From: an uncultured Pelagibacteraceae bacterium | GTDB lineage: Bacteria; Pseudomonadota; Alphaproteobacteria; Pelagibacterales; Pelagibacteraceae | Assembly (NCBI GenBank): GCA_902624045.1 | Contig: CACNVX010000009.1 | Span: forward strand, 1-42,463 | Direction: 5' to 3' | DNA length: 42,463 bases | Shown here: positions 8,646 to 16,869 of the stretch, one piece after another | How the letters are laid out: every line of letters starts with the position of its first letter | How positions within the stretch are numbered: the stretch's first letter is position 1 | Position numbers and translations under genes: made by a program | The notes under the pieces: model-generated | What the model was told of the DNA's origin: nothing | The model's input: only the letters and a program-made list of their open reading frames with translations | The model's database searches: none

Positions 8646-9815
8646 TTAACTCTTAATATGAAGCTCTTTTGGAAAATTACAAAATAATTCAGATCCATTC
8701 TCTGTAACCCTAATAGCCTCTGATGCTTCAACACCCCAATCTCCAAATTGCATTACAGCAATCATATGAAAACAAACATTGGGCTCAAGTACTGTCATAT
8801 CTCCTTTATATATATTAAGAGTGTGCTCACCCCAATCAGGAGGATATCCAATTCCAATCGAATAACCTGTCCTAGATTTTTTTTCTATTCCATATTTATC
8901 TAAAATTTTCCAGAATGCTTGTGCAACGTCATCTGCTGTATTTCCTGGTCTGATTGCACTAATTCCAGCGTTCAAAGCTTCAATTGTTTTATTCATTGTA
9001 TCAATTTTTAATTGATCAGGTTTTCCAAGCAGAACTGTTCTGGCCATCGGAGCGTGATATCTCTTATAAACTCCAGATAATTCAATAATTGTAGCCTCTC
9101 CTTCTACAAATTTGTCTTGAGTTGCTGTTAAATGTGATGCTGAAGTTCCTTTTCCTGTTGGAAGTAAAGTTGCAATACTTGAATATTCCCCACCAAACTC
9201 GTCTGTTCCATAAAATAAAGTTTTTTGAATTTCACCAACTGCATCACACTGTCTAATACCTGGTTTAATAACCTCCATTGCAGTTTTCATTCCTTTTTCT
9301 GAGATTTTTGCAGCAGATTTCATGTAGCCAATTTCAGCATCAGATTTAACTAACCTTGCCCAATTAACTAAACGATCACTATCTATAATTTTTGCGTTTG
9401 GTAATCCTTGTTTAATTTTTTCATAACAGAATGCAGTAAAATAATGTGCATCCATCTCAACGCCTATATTAAGTTTATCCCACTTTCTCTCTTTAATTAT
9501 CTCAACTAAATAATCGTAGGGATGTTTTGGCCATTTATGAATATAGTTTTCATCATAAACAATAATACTTTCGTTTTTAAGGTAGGTTGTTATATATGCG
9601 CCACCAGCATCTTGTGCTCTTACGAAACACAAAGGTTCATCTTCATTCACATGAACAATAGCACATTGAGCATAATAGAAGGACCATGCATCATAGCCTG
9701 TTAAATAATTCATATTATTCGTATCATGAGATATCAAAAGTTCGATGCCTTTTTCTTGCATCATCTTTTTAACTTTTGTTAATCTTTGTTTATATTCCTC
9801 TTTGGTGAATAGCAT
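8646..9815 (-). CDS. doeA: DoeA/EutD-like ectoine hydrolase (M24 creatinase/prolidase fold)
   Basis: A 389-residue cytoplasmic protein of the creatinase/Xaa-Pro peptidase fold (small N-domain to ~165, pita-bread domain after). It follows the DoeA/EutD pattern closely: NMNYLTGYDAWSFY near residue 32, EMDAHYFTAFCYE, VNWARLVKSDAEI, GVYKRYHAPMARTV, GIGYPPDWGE and a DWGVEASEAI end. The Asp metal ligands of true prolidases are replaced at the YKRYHAPM site, as in DoeA and creatinase, arguing against ordinary dipeptidase activity. DoeA/EutD opens the ectoine ring to acetyl-2,4-diaminobutyrate. The gene overlaps the EutA-like gene by 1 base (TAATG), and eutA and eutD co-occur in roseobacter ectoine operons. 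No DoeB deacetylase or later pathway gene lies in the window, so the substrate is inferred. Confidence 0.7.
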   Translation of the reverse strand: MLFTKEEYKQRLTKVKKMMQEKGIELLISHDTNNMNYLTGYDAWSFYYAQCAIVHVNEDEPLCFVRAQDAGGAYITTYLKNESIIVYDENYIHKWPKHPYDYLVEIIKERKWDKLNIGVEMDAHYFTAFCYEKIKQGLPNAKIIDSDRLVNWARLVKSDAEIGYMKSAAKISEKGMKTAMEVIKPGIRQCDAVGEIQKTLFYGTDEFGGEYSSIATLLPTGKGTSASHLTATQDKFVEGEATIIELSGVYKRYHAPMARTVLLGKPDQLKIDTMNKTIEALNAGISAIRPGNTADDVAQAFWKILDKYGIEKKSRTGYSIGIGYPPDWGEHTLNIYKGDMTVLEPNVCFHMIAVMQFGDWGVEASEAIRVTENGSELFCNFPKELHIKS

Positions 9816-10561
9816 TAATTTGCTTGGAATAATTTTCCAAATCCCTCTATTGAATTATTTTTTTTTATTTTTACAAGGGTATCCCAAATTAACGCCTGAT
9901 TGCTAGATAAAACTATGGTATTTAATTTTTTTTCTAATTTATCAATAATTTCTAAAACTGGTAGAGCAGTACATGAAACAAACAAAGCGTCTGCTCCATT
10001 CAAATCTATTTTTGAGAGAACATCATATAAATAATTTTGATCAACTTTTCCAATATCATAATCATCTTGAATATCAAAGTATGAATTTGAAGTAACTTCG
10101 AAACCTTCACTTTTAAAATAATCTAAAACATCATCGTTTAATTTTTTACTGTAAGGTGTAAAAATTGAAACTTTATTAATATTTAATTTCTTTAATGCTT
10201 TAATAGCTGCAGTGCTTGGTGTTGAGACTTCTGCCATTGGTTTTGCAACTTTGACTTTTTTTTCTATTGAATCGTGTCCTGCTGCAATAGTCCCTGATGT
10301 ACAACCATAAACTACACAATCCAAATCTTGATTAGGCAAAATATCTTTAGTTACTTCCGTCACTTTATTAGACATTTTAATCAGGTTCTCTTTCGTGAGA
10401 GGGTTGTAGCATTCAATACGATTAACAAAAAAATCAATTTTCCTATTTTTAATCACATTAATAAAATCTTTTTCAATCATAAAGTCACTTGCAAGAGCAA
10501 TTAATCCAACTCTAGGATTAGCTTGGCTTATAAACTTTGGATCTATTTTTGTTGAATTCAT
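9815..10561 (-). CDS. eutA: EutA-like Asp/Glu racemase-fold protein
   Basis: 248 residues of the Asp/Glu racemase superfamily, closest in layout to maleate cis-trans isomerase, arylmalonate decarboxylase and EutA. Two cysteines occupy the catalytic positions: Cys87 in VVYGCTSGT and Cys197 in LFVSCTALPV. NPRVGLIALASD near the start and a PSTAAIKALKKL segment are also typical. Its place immediately upstream of and overlapping the DoeA-like gene mirrors the eutA/eutD association of marine ectoine-degrading bacteria; the exact reaction of EutA is not well established. It is the first gene of the minus-strand operon. An alternative is a maleate or hydantoin-related racemase; the family is firm, the role is inference. 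Confidence 0.7.
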   Translation of the reverse strand: MNSTKIDPKFISQANPRVGLIALASDFMIEKDFINVIKNRKIDFFVNRIECYNPLTKENLIKMSNKVTEVTKDILPNQDLDCVVYGCTSGTIAAGHDSIEKKVKVAKPMAEVSTPSTAAIKALKKLNINKVSIFTPYSKKLNDDVLDYFKSEGFEVTSNSYFDIQDDYDIGKVDQNYLYDVLSKIDLNGADALFVSCTALPVLEIIDKLEKKLNTIVLSSNQALIWDTLVKIKKNNSIEGFGKLFQAN

Positions 10562-10618
10562 ATTTTAAAAAGTGAATATATCACAAGTTCTTTAATAATC
10601 ATTAATATTAAAATAGGC
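10562..10618. promoter_or_regulatory. Divergent promoter region, eutA-like / DMT genes
   Basis: Only 57 bases separate the two divergent starts. GTGA-ATATA-TCAC at 10572-10584 is a small inverted repeat that could be an operator; no consensus promoter elements are clear. Confidence 0.3.
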
Positions 10619-11494
10619 ATGAATATAAAAGATACTTTTGTAGCATCCTTGGTGCCTATTTTTTTAGGCTTCGGTTTTGTAATTGCAAAACCTGCTTTTG
10701 AATCTTTCCCCCCAATACTTTTAATGGGTATAAGATTTACATTTGCTGCATCATTATTAATTTGGTGGTTTCCAATACCAAAAGGATATTTGAAAAGAAT
10801 ATTTGCTGCATCATTAGTGGCTAATACGTTGCAATATAGTATTACATATACTGGTTTAGATTTAATTGATGCATCTTCAGCAGTTCTTTTGGTTCAGATG
10901 GAAGTTCCGTTTGGAGTTATTTTTGCTTACTTCATTCTTAAAGAAAAACCAACTATTAGAGCTTTGATTGGTATAGCTATCGCTTTTGTTGGTGTTTATA
11001 TTTTAACTGGATCTCCTAACTTAGATGGAAAGTTTATTGGAATTAGCCTTACAATTTTAGGGTCAGCTATATGGGCTCTTGGACAAGTTATGGTTAAACC
11101 TTTAAGCAAGGAGATAAATCCTTTAGCTCTAGTTGCTTGGTTAGCATTTTTCTCTGGTCCAATTTTAATATTGCTTTCTTCAATAATTGATGGAAATACA
11201 ATTAATTATTTAACAAATGCCAAGATTGATCACTGGATCATTGCAATTTATATTGGTTTAATCATGCAACCAATTACTTATGGTTGTTTCTATTATGTTT
11301 TAAAAAACAACCCACTTTATAAAGTGCTACCCATCGTTACCATGGGTATACCCCCAACAGGTTTACTAGCTGCTATATTTCTTTTAGGTGAAAAACCAAC
11401 ACAAGAATTATTTATAGGTGGTGCAATAATAATAGTAGGTGTGATTTTAATTGTATTTACAAAAAATAAAAAAAAAGAAGAGGAAATAAAATGA
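10619..11494 (+). CDS. DMT-superfamily (EamA) transporter
   Basis: An inner-membrane protein of 291 residues with ten predicted helices in two EamA repeats (about 1-135 and 145-285). Each repeat ends with the LGEKPT or LKEKPT motif followed by a GxxIxxxGV helix. The C-terminus is a basic Lys-rich tail facing the cytoplasm. Family members export amino acids or other metabolites, and some import; nothing in the sequence fixes the substrate. The stop overlaps the next gene's start as ATGA, so it is co-transcribed with a beta-hydroxyacid dehydrogenase and an aldehyde dehydrogenase. Confidence 0.85.
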   Translation: MNIKDTFVASLVPIFLGFGFVIAKPAFESFPPILLMGIRFTFAASLLIWWFPIPKGYLKRIFAASLVANTLQYSITYTGLDLIDASSAVLLVQMEVPFGVIFAYFILKEKPTIRALIGIAIAFVGVYILTGSPNLDGKFIGISLTILGSAIWALGQVMVKPLSKEINPLALVAWLAFFSGPILILLSSIIDGNTINYLTNAKIDHWIIAIYIGLIMQPITYGCFYYVLKNNPLYKVLPIVTMGIPPTGLLAAIFLLGEKPTQELFIGGAIIIVGVILIVFTKNKKKEEEIK

Positions 11495-12432
11495 AAATAG
11501 GTTTTATTGGTTTAGGAAATGTAGGCGGTAAACTAGCTGGAAGCTTAATAAGAAATAATTTTGATCTAACTGTTAGAGAAATAGATGAAAGTTTAACAAA
11601 TGAATTTAAAAAGCTAGGTGCTAAAGTTGCAAAGTCTCCTAAAGAATTGGCAGAACAAACTGATCTAATTATTACTTCACTTCCCTCACCTGAAGTTTCT
11701 GCAGAGGTTATGGAAAGTGAAGATGGAATTCTAAATGGTTTAACAGAAAATAAAATTTGGTTAGAAATGAGCACAACTGATGAAGATGAGGTTAAAAGAC
11801 TTGGAAATAAGGTGCTATCAAAAAAAGCTATCCCACTAGATGGACCTGTTAGTGGAGGATGTCATAGAGCAGCCACAGGTAATATTGCTATATTTGTAGG
11901 AGGAGATAGAAAAGCTTTTGAAAAAATATTACCTGCCTTAACTATAATGGGTAGAAAAGTTTTACATACTGGGGAGTTAGGTAGTGCATCAATTCTTAAA
12001 GTTATAACAAATTATTTGGCATCAGTTCATTTGGTAGCTTTAGGTGAGGCGTGGACTATTGCGAAAAAATCAAATTTAGATCTAAATAAAACATTTAAAG
12101 GTATAGCAGTCTCATCTGGAAATTCATTCGTTCATGAAACAGAAAGTCAGGTTATTTTAAATGGATCTTATAATATTAATTTTACAATGGATCTTGTTTT
12201 GAAAGATACCGGTTTATTCGACAATTTAGCTAGGAAATTAAATGCTCCTTTAGAAATTTCTCCAAAAATAGTTGAGATATTTAAAGATGGACAAAAAAAA
12301 TATGGTTCAAGAGCATGGTCATCAATGATTGTAAAAAGAATGGAAGATTTAAATAAAATTGATTTTAGAGCCGATGGATTTCCTGAGGAGCTTGTAGATA
12401 ATGAGCTAGAAGAAAAAGGCTATGAAATTTAA
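11491..12432 (+). CDS. NAD(P)-dependent beta-hydroxyacid dehydrogenase (3-hydroxyisobutyrate dehydrogenase family)
   Basis: A 313-residue oxidoreductase with the N-terminal dinucleotide motif GFIGLGNVGG (residues 4-13), the substrate-binding DGPVSGGCHRAATG near residues 113-126, and the catalytic Lys in LKVITNYLA near 170. These are the three standard signatures of the 3-hydroxyisobutyrate / tartronate-semialdehyde / gamma-hydroxybutyrate dehydrogenase family. It overlaps the upstream DMT gene by 4 bases and precedes an aldehyde dehydrogenase by 21. Together they would oxidise an alcohol or hydroxyacid to an aldehyde and then an acid, for example in valine or 4-hydroxybutyrate catabolism. The Cys in SGGCHRA is less usual than the Ser/Val seen in MmsB. 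Exact substrate unknown. Confidence 0.85.
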   Translation: MKIGFIGLGNVGGKLAGSLIRNNFDLTVREIDESLTNEFKKLGAKVAKSPKELAEQTDLIITSLPSPEVSAEVMESEDGILNGLTENKIWLEMSTTDEDEVKRLGNKVLSKKAIPLDGPVSGGCHRAATGNIAIFVGGDRKAFEKILPALTIMGRKVLHTGELGSASILKVITNYLASVHLVALGEAWTIAKKSNLDLNKTFKGIAVSSGNSFVHETESQVILNGSYNINFTMDLVLKDTGLFDNLARKLNAPLEISPKIVEIFKDGQKKYGSRAWSSMIVKRMEDLNKIDFRADGFPEELVDNELEEKGYEI

Positions 12433-12453
12433 TTAATATGTTAAAGTTAATAA

Positions 12454-13884
12454 ATGTTAGATAAAAGAAAATTTTATATTAACGGTAAATGGGTTGACCC
12501 AGTAGAAAATAATGATTTTGAGGTAATCAATCCTTGTAATGAGGATCCTTTTGCAATTATTTCATTAGGCTCTAAAGAAGATACTGATAATGCTGTAAAA
12601 GCGGCAAAAAAAGCATTTGAAACCTGGAAAGAAACTAGCAAAGAAGAAAGGTTAGATTTGCTAAAAAAACTATTAACAGTTTACAAAAAAAGATTTGGAG
12701 AAATGGCAGAGGCTATTTCACTAGAAATGGGAGCACCAATAGATTGGGCAACAGATGTTCAAACTGGATCTGGACAAACACATTTAGAAGATTTTATTTT
12801 AAGATTGAAAGAATTTAATTTCGATGAACACTTTGATCAAAAATCTAATAATCACATTTATTATGAACCAATTGGAGTATGTGGATTAATTACTCCATGG
12901 AACTGGCCAATAAACCAAATAGCTCTTAAAGTCATCCCCGCATTTGCAACTGGGTGTACGATGATACTTAAACCATCTGAAATAGCTCCTATCTCTGGAA
13001 TGTTATTTGCTGAAATGATTGATGAAGTTGGATTTCCTAATGGTGTATTTAATCTAGTAAATGGTGATGGCGCAGGTGTTGGAACACAAATGTCAAGTCA
13101 TCCTGATATTGATATGGTTTCTTTTACAGGATCAACTCGTGCTGGAAGACTTATTTCCAAAAATGCAGCAGAAACAATTAAAAGAGTTTGTTTAGAGCTT
13201 GGAGGAAAAGGTGGAAATATAGTTTTTTCAGATAGTTACAAAAATGCTGTTCGAGATGGCATAAGAAATGTAATGAGTAACTCTGGCCAATCTTGTGATG
13301 CTCCTACAAGAATGCTAGTTGAAAAATCTATTTATAAAAGAGCAGTTGAGGAAGCAGTTGATGAAGCAAATAAAATAAATGTGGATCAAGCCTCAAAGAA
13401 AGGTGATCACATAGGACCTGTAATATCTAAAACTCAATATGATAAGATCATCAATTTAATTGAAAGCGGAATTTCTGAAGGTGCAACATTAGCAGCCGGT
13501 GGTCCAGAGTTACCTAACGGATTAAATAAAGGTTATTTTATAAAACCAACGATTTTTACAAATGTTACAAACGATATGAGAATAGCAAAAGAAGAAATCT
13601 TTGGTCCTGTCCTTTCTATTATTCCGTTTGAAACTGAAGATGAAGCAGTAAATATTGTTAATGATACTTCTTATGGTTTGGGGAATTATTTACAGACAGA
13701 AGATAGAGAAAAAGCGCATAGAGTTGCTAAAAAATTACGCTCAGGGTGTGTTTACATTAATGGTAATGCAGCTGATGCTGGTACACCTTTTGGAGGTTAT
13801 CGACAGTCAGGAAATGGCAGAGAAGGTGGAGTTTGGGGTCTTGAGGAATATCTTGAAGTTAAAACTGTTACTGGTTGGAATTAA
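12454..13884 (+). CDS. NAD(P)-dependent aldehyde dehydrogenase
   Basis: A 476-residue member of the ALDH superfamily with all key residues: Asn150 in TPWNWP, Lys173 in LKPSE, Glu248 in CLELGGKGGN and the nucleophile Cys281 in NSGQSCDAPTRM. The C-terminal PFGGYRQSGNGREGG segment is canonical. It most resembles the broad betaine-, amino- and aliphatic-aldehyde group, but a specific substrate cannot be read. The ATG at 12454 gives MLDKRKFYINGKW, a standard N-terminus. It follows the hydroxyacid dehydrogenase by 21 bases and precedes a glycerophosphodiesterase by 6, so the group is one transcript. With a choline-dehydrogenase-like gene 10 kb away, a betaine-aldehyde role is possible but not supported by linkage. 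Confidence 0.9.
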   Translation: MLDKRKFYINGKWVDPVENNDFEVINPCNEDPFAIISLGSKEDTDNAVKAAKKAFETWKETSKEERLDLLKKLLTVYKKRFGEMAEAISLEMGAPIDWATDVQTGSGQTHLEDFILRLKEFNFDEHFDQKSNNHIYYEPIGVCGLITPWNWPINQIALKVIPAFATGCTMILKPSEIAPISGMLFAEMIDEVGFPNGVFNLVNGDGAGVGTQMSSHPDIDMVSFTGSTRAGRLISKNAAETIKRVCLELGGKGGNIVFSDSYKNAVRDGIRNVMSNSGQSCDAPTRMLVEKSIYKRAVEEAVDEANKINVDQASKKGDHIGPVISKTQYDKIINLIESGISEGATLAAGGPELPNGLNKGYFIKPTIFTNVTNDMRIAKEEIFGPVLSIIPFETEDEAVNIVNDTSYGLGNYLQTEDREKAHRVAKKLRSGCVYINGNAADAGTPFGGYRQSGNGREGGVWGLEEYLEVKTVTGWN

Positions 13885-13890
13885 AAATTA

Positions 13891-14532
13891 ATGCATTTAA
13901 TCCATCGAGGGATTGTAAGCAAAAAATATAAAGAAAACCTTTTAAATTCATTTAAACAATCATTTCAAAAAGGATTTGGAATAGAAACCGATATACACGC
14001 AACTAAAGATCATAAATTTATCTGTTATCATGACTTTACTTTAAAAAGAATTTTTAAAAAAAAAGAGAGTATAAAAAACCTAAATTATCAAAAAATTAAA
14101 GAAATCAGCGTTAAGTATCAAAAGCCAATACCTCTGCTCCAAGATTTGCTTAAGATATCAAAAAATAAATTCTTTTTATTTATTGAGATTAAACCTAAAT
14201 TTTCAACAAAATTGCTTAAAAAACTGATTAAAGAAACATCTAAATATTCAAAATGTGTATTTATCTCCTTTAAACATCAAAATATTTATAACCTTTTAAA
14301 ATTAAATAAAAAAACAAAGGTAGGTTTATCTTTTTCACCACCTACAAACATAAAATCAATATCAAAGAAATCAAAAATAAAAAATGTTGATTGCTTAATT
14401 CTTGATAAATCTTACATAAAAAACAAAAAAATTCAGGGCTTAAAAATTAAAAAATATTTTTATACAATTAAAAACAAAACCGAATTTATAAAATATAATA
14501 AAAAAAATAACTTAATATTTGAAAATTTATAA
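13891..14532 (+). CDS. ugpQ: Glycerophosphodiester phosphodiesterase
   Basis: A 213-residue TIM-barrel GDPD enzyme that would release glycerol-3-phosphate and an alcohol (such as choline or ethanolamine) from deacylated phospholipids. His5-Arg6 begin the barrel (HLIHRG), Glu32 and Asp34 are metal ligands in GIETDIHAT, His47-Asp48 are in CYHDFT, and EIKPK holds Glu99 and Lys101. It is shorter than E. coli UgpQ (~247) and extremely Lys-rich, with the C-terminal barrel strands poorly conserved. No signal peptide, so it is cytoplasmic. Its 3' end overlaps the convergent dioxygenase gene by 6 bases. Choline released here could feed the betaine genes nearby, which is inference. Confidence 0.8.
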   Translation: MHLIHRGIVSKKYKENLLNSFKQSFQKGFGIETDIHATKDHKFICYHDFTLKRIFKKKESIKNLNYQKIKEISVKYQKPIPLLQDLLKISKNKFFLFIEIKPKFSTKLLKKLIKETSKYSKCVFISFKHQNIYNLLKLNKKTKVGLSFSPPTNIKSISKKSKIKNVDCLILDKSYIKNKKIQGLKIKKYFYTIKNKTEFIKYNKKNNLIFENL

Positions 14533-15651
14533 TTTCTGCTTTAGATAATTTAATCTTCCAATTATTTCATCTCTATCCATATAATAACCTTGGAGATGTC
14601 TATTACCTGAATTAGGATCAAACTCAGTTCTGCCGTGAAGCAGTCTTCTATTATTAAATGAAAAAATATCTCCTGGTTCTAACCTAAAATTAATTTGAAA
14701 TTTGGAATCATGTAAAAGATTTCCAAAACGATGGTGTGCTTTATAAACCGAATCCATTATGTCTGGATGACAATCTAATGCATCTAAAGTTGCAATGCTA
14801 TATCTAACATCATTATAGTCCCCATCTTTAGTTAGTGAAATAGCTGTACCATGGACGCTTCTTATTGCTTCTTGTGTATAATCTTTATCTCTAAATTTTA
14901 ATGGTGTGTTTACTAAAATATCGAAAATATCTTTTTCGTTTTTTCTCAAAAAATCAGCAACCGCAAAAGCATCAACAGCTGATGAATCTCCTCCTTTTGC
15001 TGAATTTACTAAACAATGTAGGAATTGATAACCTGGAGGATTTTCAAACCAAGGTAAATCCATATGATTATTTAATGCATGAGCTGTATAAGCAGAATTA
15101 TTCGGTTTAGGAATATTTATTACCTCAAAAGGGGTTTTAAAAAATGTTTCACGAGTATGACTTATACGATTTAAAACATTTAATGCAGAATTTTTTTCAA
15201 TTGGTGAATTTTTTACAATTGCAATACCAGTATGGTGCAAAAGTTCTAACCATTTAATTAATCCAGATTCAGAATTTATTATTTCATCATGATCAATTTG
15301 AATAGATTTTAAATCTTTTTCTAAAGAGTTGTCCCAAAGCTTGTATGGTGAAATATATTTGCGTTTATGTTTTAAAGTATAACAATTTTCTCGTAACCAT
15401 TTAGGATCATAATAACTTTTATGATCTCCCTCGCTCCATTCAATTTCCAATTTTCCATCTGAACTCATTGAATATGTTTTGGGATTAATACTTTGAGACA
15501 CTTTTAAAATATTAAACATTCTGTGTCTCGAATCTTTATCGTGCGCAGATGGACAATTATCTCTTAGCCAGAGATAGTTAAATTTACTCTCTTCACCATC
15601 ATTCCAAACAATTTTTAGATATGTAGAATTTTTTTCTAATTTCGAAATCAT
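14527..15651 (-). CDS. Gamma-butyrobetaine hydroxylase-like Fe(II)/2-oxoglutarate dioxygenase (BBOX/TmpA type)
   Basis: 374 residues in two parts: an N-terminal DUF971-type domain (to ~100, with YLWLRDNCPS) and a TauD-type catalytic domain. The iron ligands are His196 and Asp198 in NNHMDLPWFENPPG and His339 in NNRRLLHGRTEF, with the 2-oxoglutarate Arg in GNRHLQGYYMDRD. BBOX makes L-carnitine from gamma-butyrobetaine. The closely related TmpA hydroxylates 2-trimethylaminoethylphosphonate, and sequence inspection cannot separate the two. The N-terminal zinc site is reduced: Cys33 remains but the following CxxC cysteines of BBOX are Ser/Ala/His. The gene is divergent (137 bases) from the ProXWV-type importer and close to carnitine dehydrogenase, which favours carnitine synthesis feeding degradation. 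Confidence 0.8.
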   Translation of the reverse strand: MISKLEKNSTYLKIVWNDGEESKFNYLWLRDNCPSAHDKDSRHRMFNILKVSQSINPKTYSMSSDGKLEIEWSEGDHKSYYDPKWLRENCYTLKHKRKYISPYKLWDNSLEKDLKSIQIDHDEIINSESGLIKWLELLHHTGIAIVKNSPIEKNSALNVLNRISHTRETFFKTPFEVINIPKPNNSAYTAHALNNHMDLPWFENPPGYQFLHCLVNSAKGGDSSAVDAFAVADFLRKNEKDIFDILVNTPLKFRDKDYTQEAIRSVHGTAISLTKDGDYNDVRYSIATLDALDCHPDIMDSVYKAHHRFGNLLHDSKFQINFRLEPGDIFSFNNRRLLHGRTEFDPNSGNRHLQGYYMDRDEIIGRLNYLKQKL

Positions 15652-15709
15652 TATCAGTATTAATATTTATATAAATGAGTATTCAAATCAACTCAATTAA
15701 TGGTTGTAT

Positions 15710-15721
15710 TTTGAATTCAAA
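15710..15721. promoter_or_regulatory. Palindrome in the divergent dioxygenase/proX promoter region
   Basis: TTTGAATTCAAA is a perfect 12-base palindrome in the 137-base spacer (15652-15788) between the divergent dioxygenase and proX genes, 67 bases before the proX start. It resembles TTGAATATTCAA upstream of livK (35910-35921). It may be an operator; the rest of the spacer is plain AT-rich sequence with no clear consensus promoter. Confidence 0.3.
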
Positions 15722-15788
15722 GCTTGTTTTTTATCTTTATTCATTATTAAATCTTCTTATTAAAACTTAACCTTAAGGAGATAATTTA

Positions 15789-16805
15789 ATGAAGTTTTTA
15801 AAAAGATTAACTATCTCGATTTTCCTTTTATCATCTTTGGTTGTGTCCAATGCAAACGCAGGTGACTGTAAGGCTAGATTGGGAGATTTTGACTGGAGTA
15901 GTGCTAATATTCATACAGCTATTACTACTTTTATTCTTGAAAAAGGATACGGTTGTGAAGTTTCTGTAACTAAAGGAAGTACAACTCCGATTATGGCTGC
16001 TCATTATGACGGTCAATTAGATGTTATTACTGAAGTTTGGTACGACAACATCATTGGTAATTACAAACCTCACGAAGAGGCAGGTACAATTATCCATATG
16101 GGAACAAACACACCAGACTCTCAGCAAGCATTCTATGTTGATAAAGCTACTGCTGATAAATACAATTTAAAATCAGTTGAAGATATGAAAGATCCAAAAA
16201 TAGCTGCGCTATTTAAAGATCCAGAAGATCCTTCAAAAGGTAGAATGACAAGCTGTATATCTGGTTGGACATGCTACACTGTTAACTTGGTTAAACAAAA
16301 GGAGTATGGTTTAGATAAATACTACACAAACTTTGATCCAGGTTCAGGAGGTGCATTGGATGCTGCAATAGCGGGTGCATTTGCTAAGAAAAAACCAATC
16401 TTTACTTATTACTGGGCACCAACTGGTTTAATGGGTAAAGTTGATCTTGTAAGATTAAAGGAACCTAAATTTGATCAAGCATGCTGGGATGCAATGTCTG
16501 CAGTTGTAGAAGACATTAAAGCAAATGGTCCAGATGCTTATAAACCTTCTTGTGCAAGTGAGTACAGAGATATGGCTTTAACTAAATCTGTTCTTGCTAC
16601 TTGGGCAAAAGCTCATCCAAAAGAAAATGAGTTTATTGGAAAATATACTATTCCAACAGCTACTGTTAACAAGATGTTGGCATTTTATGAAGATGAGTCA
16701 GGTGGTGATATGGAAGCTACTGCAATAGAGTTCTTAAAATCAGAAACTATGTGGAAAGACTGGGTACCAGCTGATGTTGCTAAAAAAGTTTCAGCAGCAT
16801 TATAA
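15789..16805 (+). CDS. proX: Glycine betaine/carnitine/choline-type ABC substrate-binding protein
   Basis: A secreted 338-residue OpuAC-family binding protein. Residues 1-24 are a signal peptide ending in NANA before GDCKARLGDFDW. The mature protein has the DFDWSSANIHTAI opening of ProX/ChoX-type proteins and several Trp/Tyr residues (VWYDNI, TYYWAPTG, WTCYTV) of the kind that form aromatic boxes around trimethylammonium groups. Cysteine pairs suggest disulphides. A strong ribosome site, AAGGAG, lies 8 bases before the ATG. It is followed by a perfect terminator hairpin and then by permease and ATPase genes. Proximity to a complete carnitine-to-betaine route suggests carnitine or gamma-butyrobetaine as a ligand, but glycine betaine, choline or DMSP are equally possible by family. 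Confidence 0.87.
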   Translation: MKFLKRLTISIFLLSSLVVSNANAGDCKARLGDFDWSSANIHTAITTFILEKGYGCEVSVTKGSTTPIMAAHYDGQLDVITEVWYDNIIGNYKPHEEAGTIIHMGTNTPDSQQAFYVDKATADKYNLKSVEDMKDPKIAALFKDPEDPSKGRMTSCISGWTCYTVNLVKQKEYGLDKYYTNFDPGSGGALDAAIAGAFAKKKPIFTYYWAPTGLMGKVDLVRLKEPKFDQACWDAMSAVVEDIKANGPDAYKPSCASEYRDMALTKSVLATWAKAHPKENEFIGKYTIPTATVNKMLAFYEDESGGDMEATAIEFLKSETMWKDWVPADVAKKVSAAL

Positions 16806-16827
16806 TCACTAAGAAAAATTTATTGAT

Positions 16828-16848
16828 AGAGCCCCTTTATGGGGCTCT
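16828..16848 (+). terminator. Intrinsic terminator between proX and proW
   Basis: AGAGCCCC-TTTAT-GGGGCTCT forms an 8-bp GC-rich stem with a 5-base loop, followed by TTCTTT, 22 bases after the proX stop. It should cut most transcripts after the binding-protein gene and let a fraction continue into proW and proV. Confidence 0.88.
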
Positions 16849-16869
16849 TTCTTTAAATAAAGTAAAACT

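Noticed and set aside
8646-9815. Xaa-Pro dipeptidase
   Set aside because: The usual metal-binding Asp residues are replaced and the DoeA-specific motifs fit better.
12430-12453. A separate small gene or promoter between the hydroxyacid and aldehyde dehydrogenases
   Set aside because: Only 21 bases, with no usable frame and no promoter boxes.
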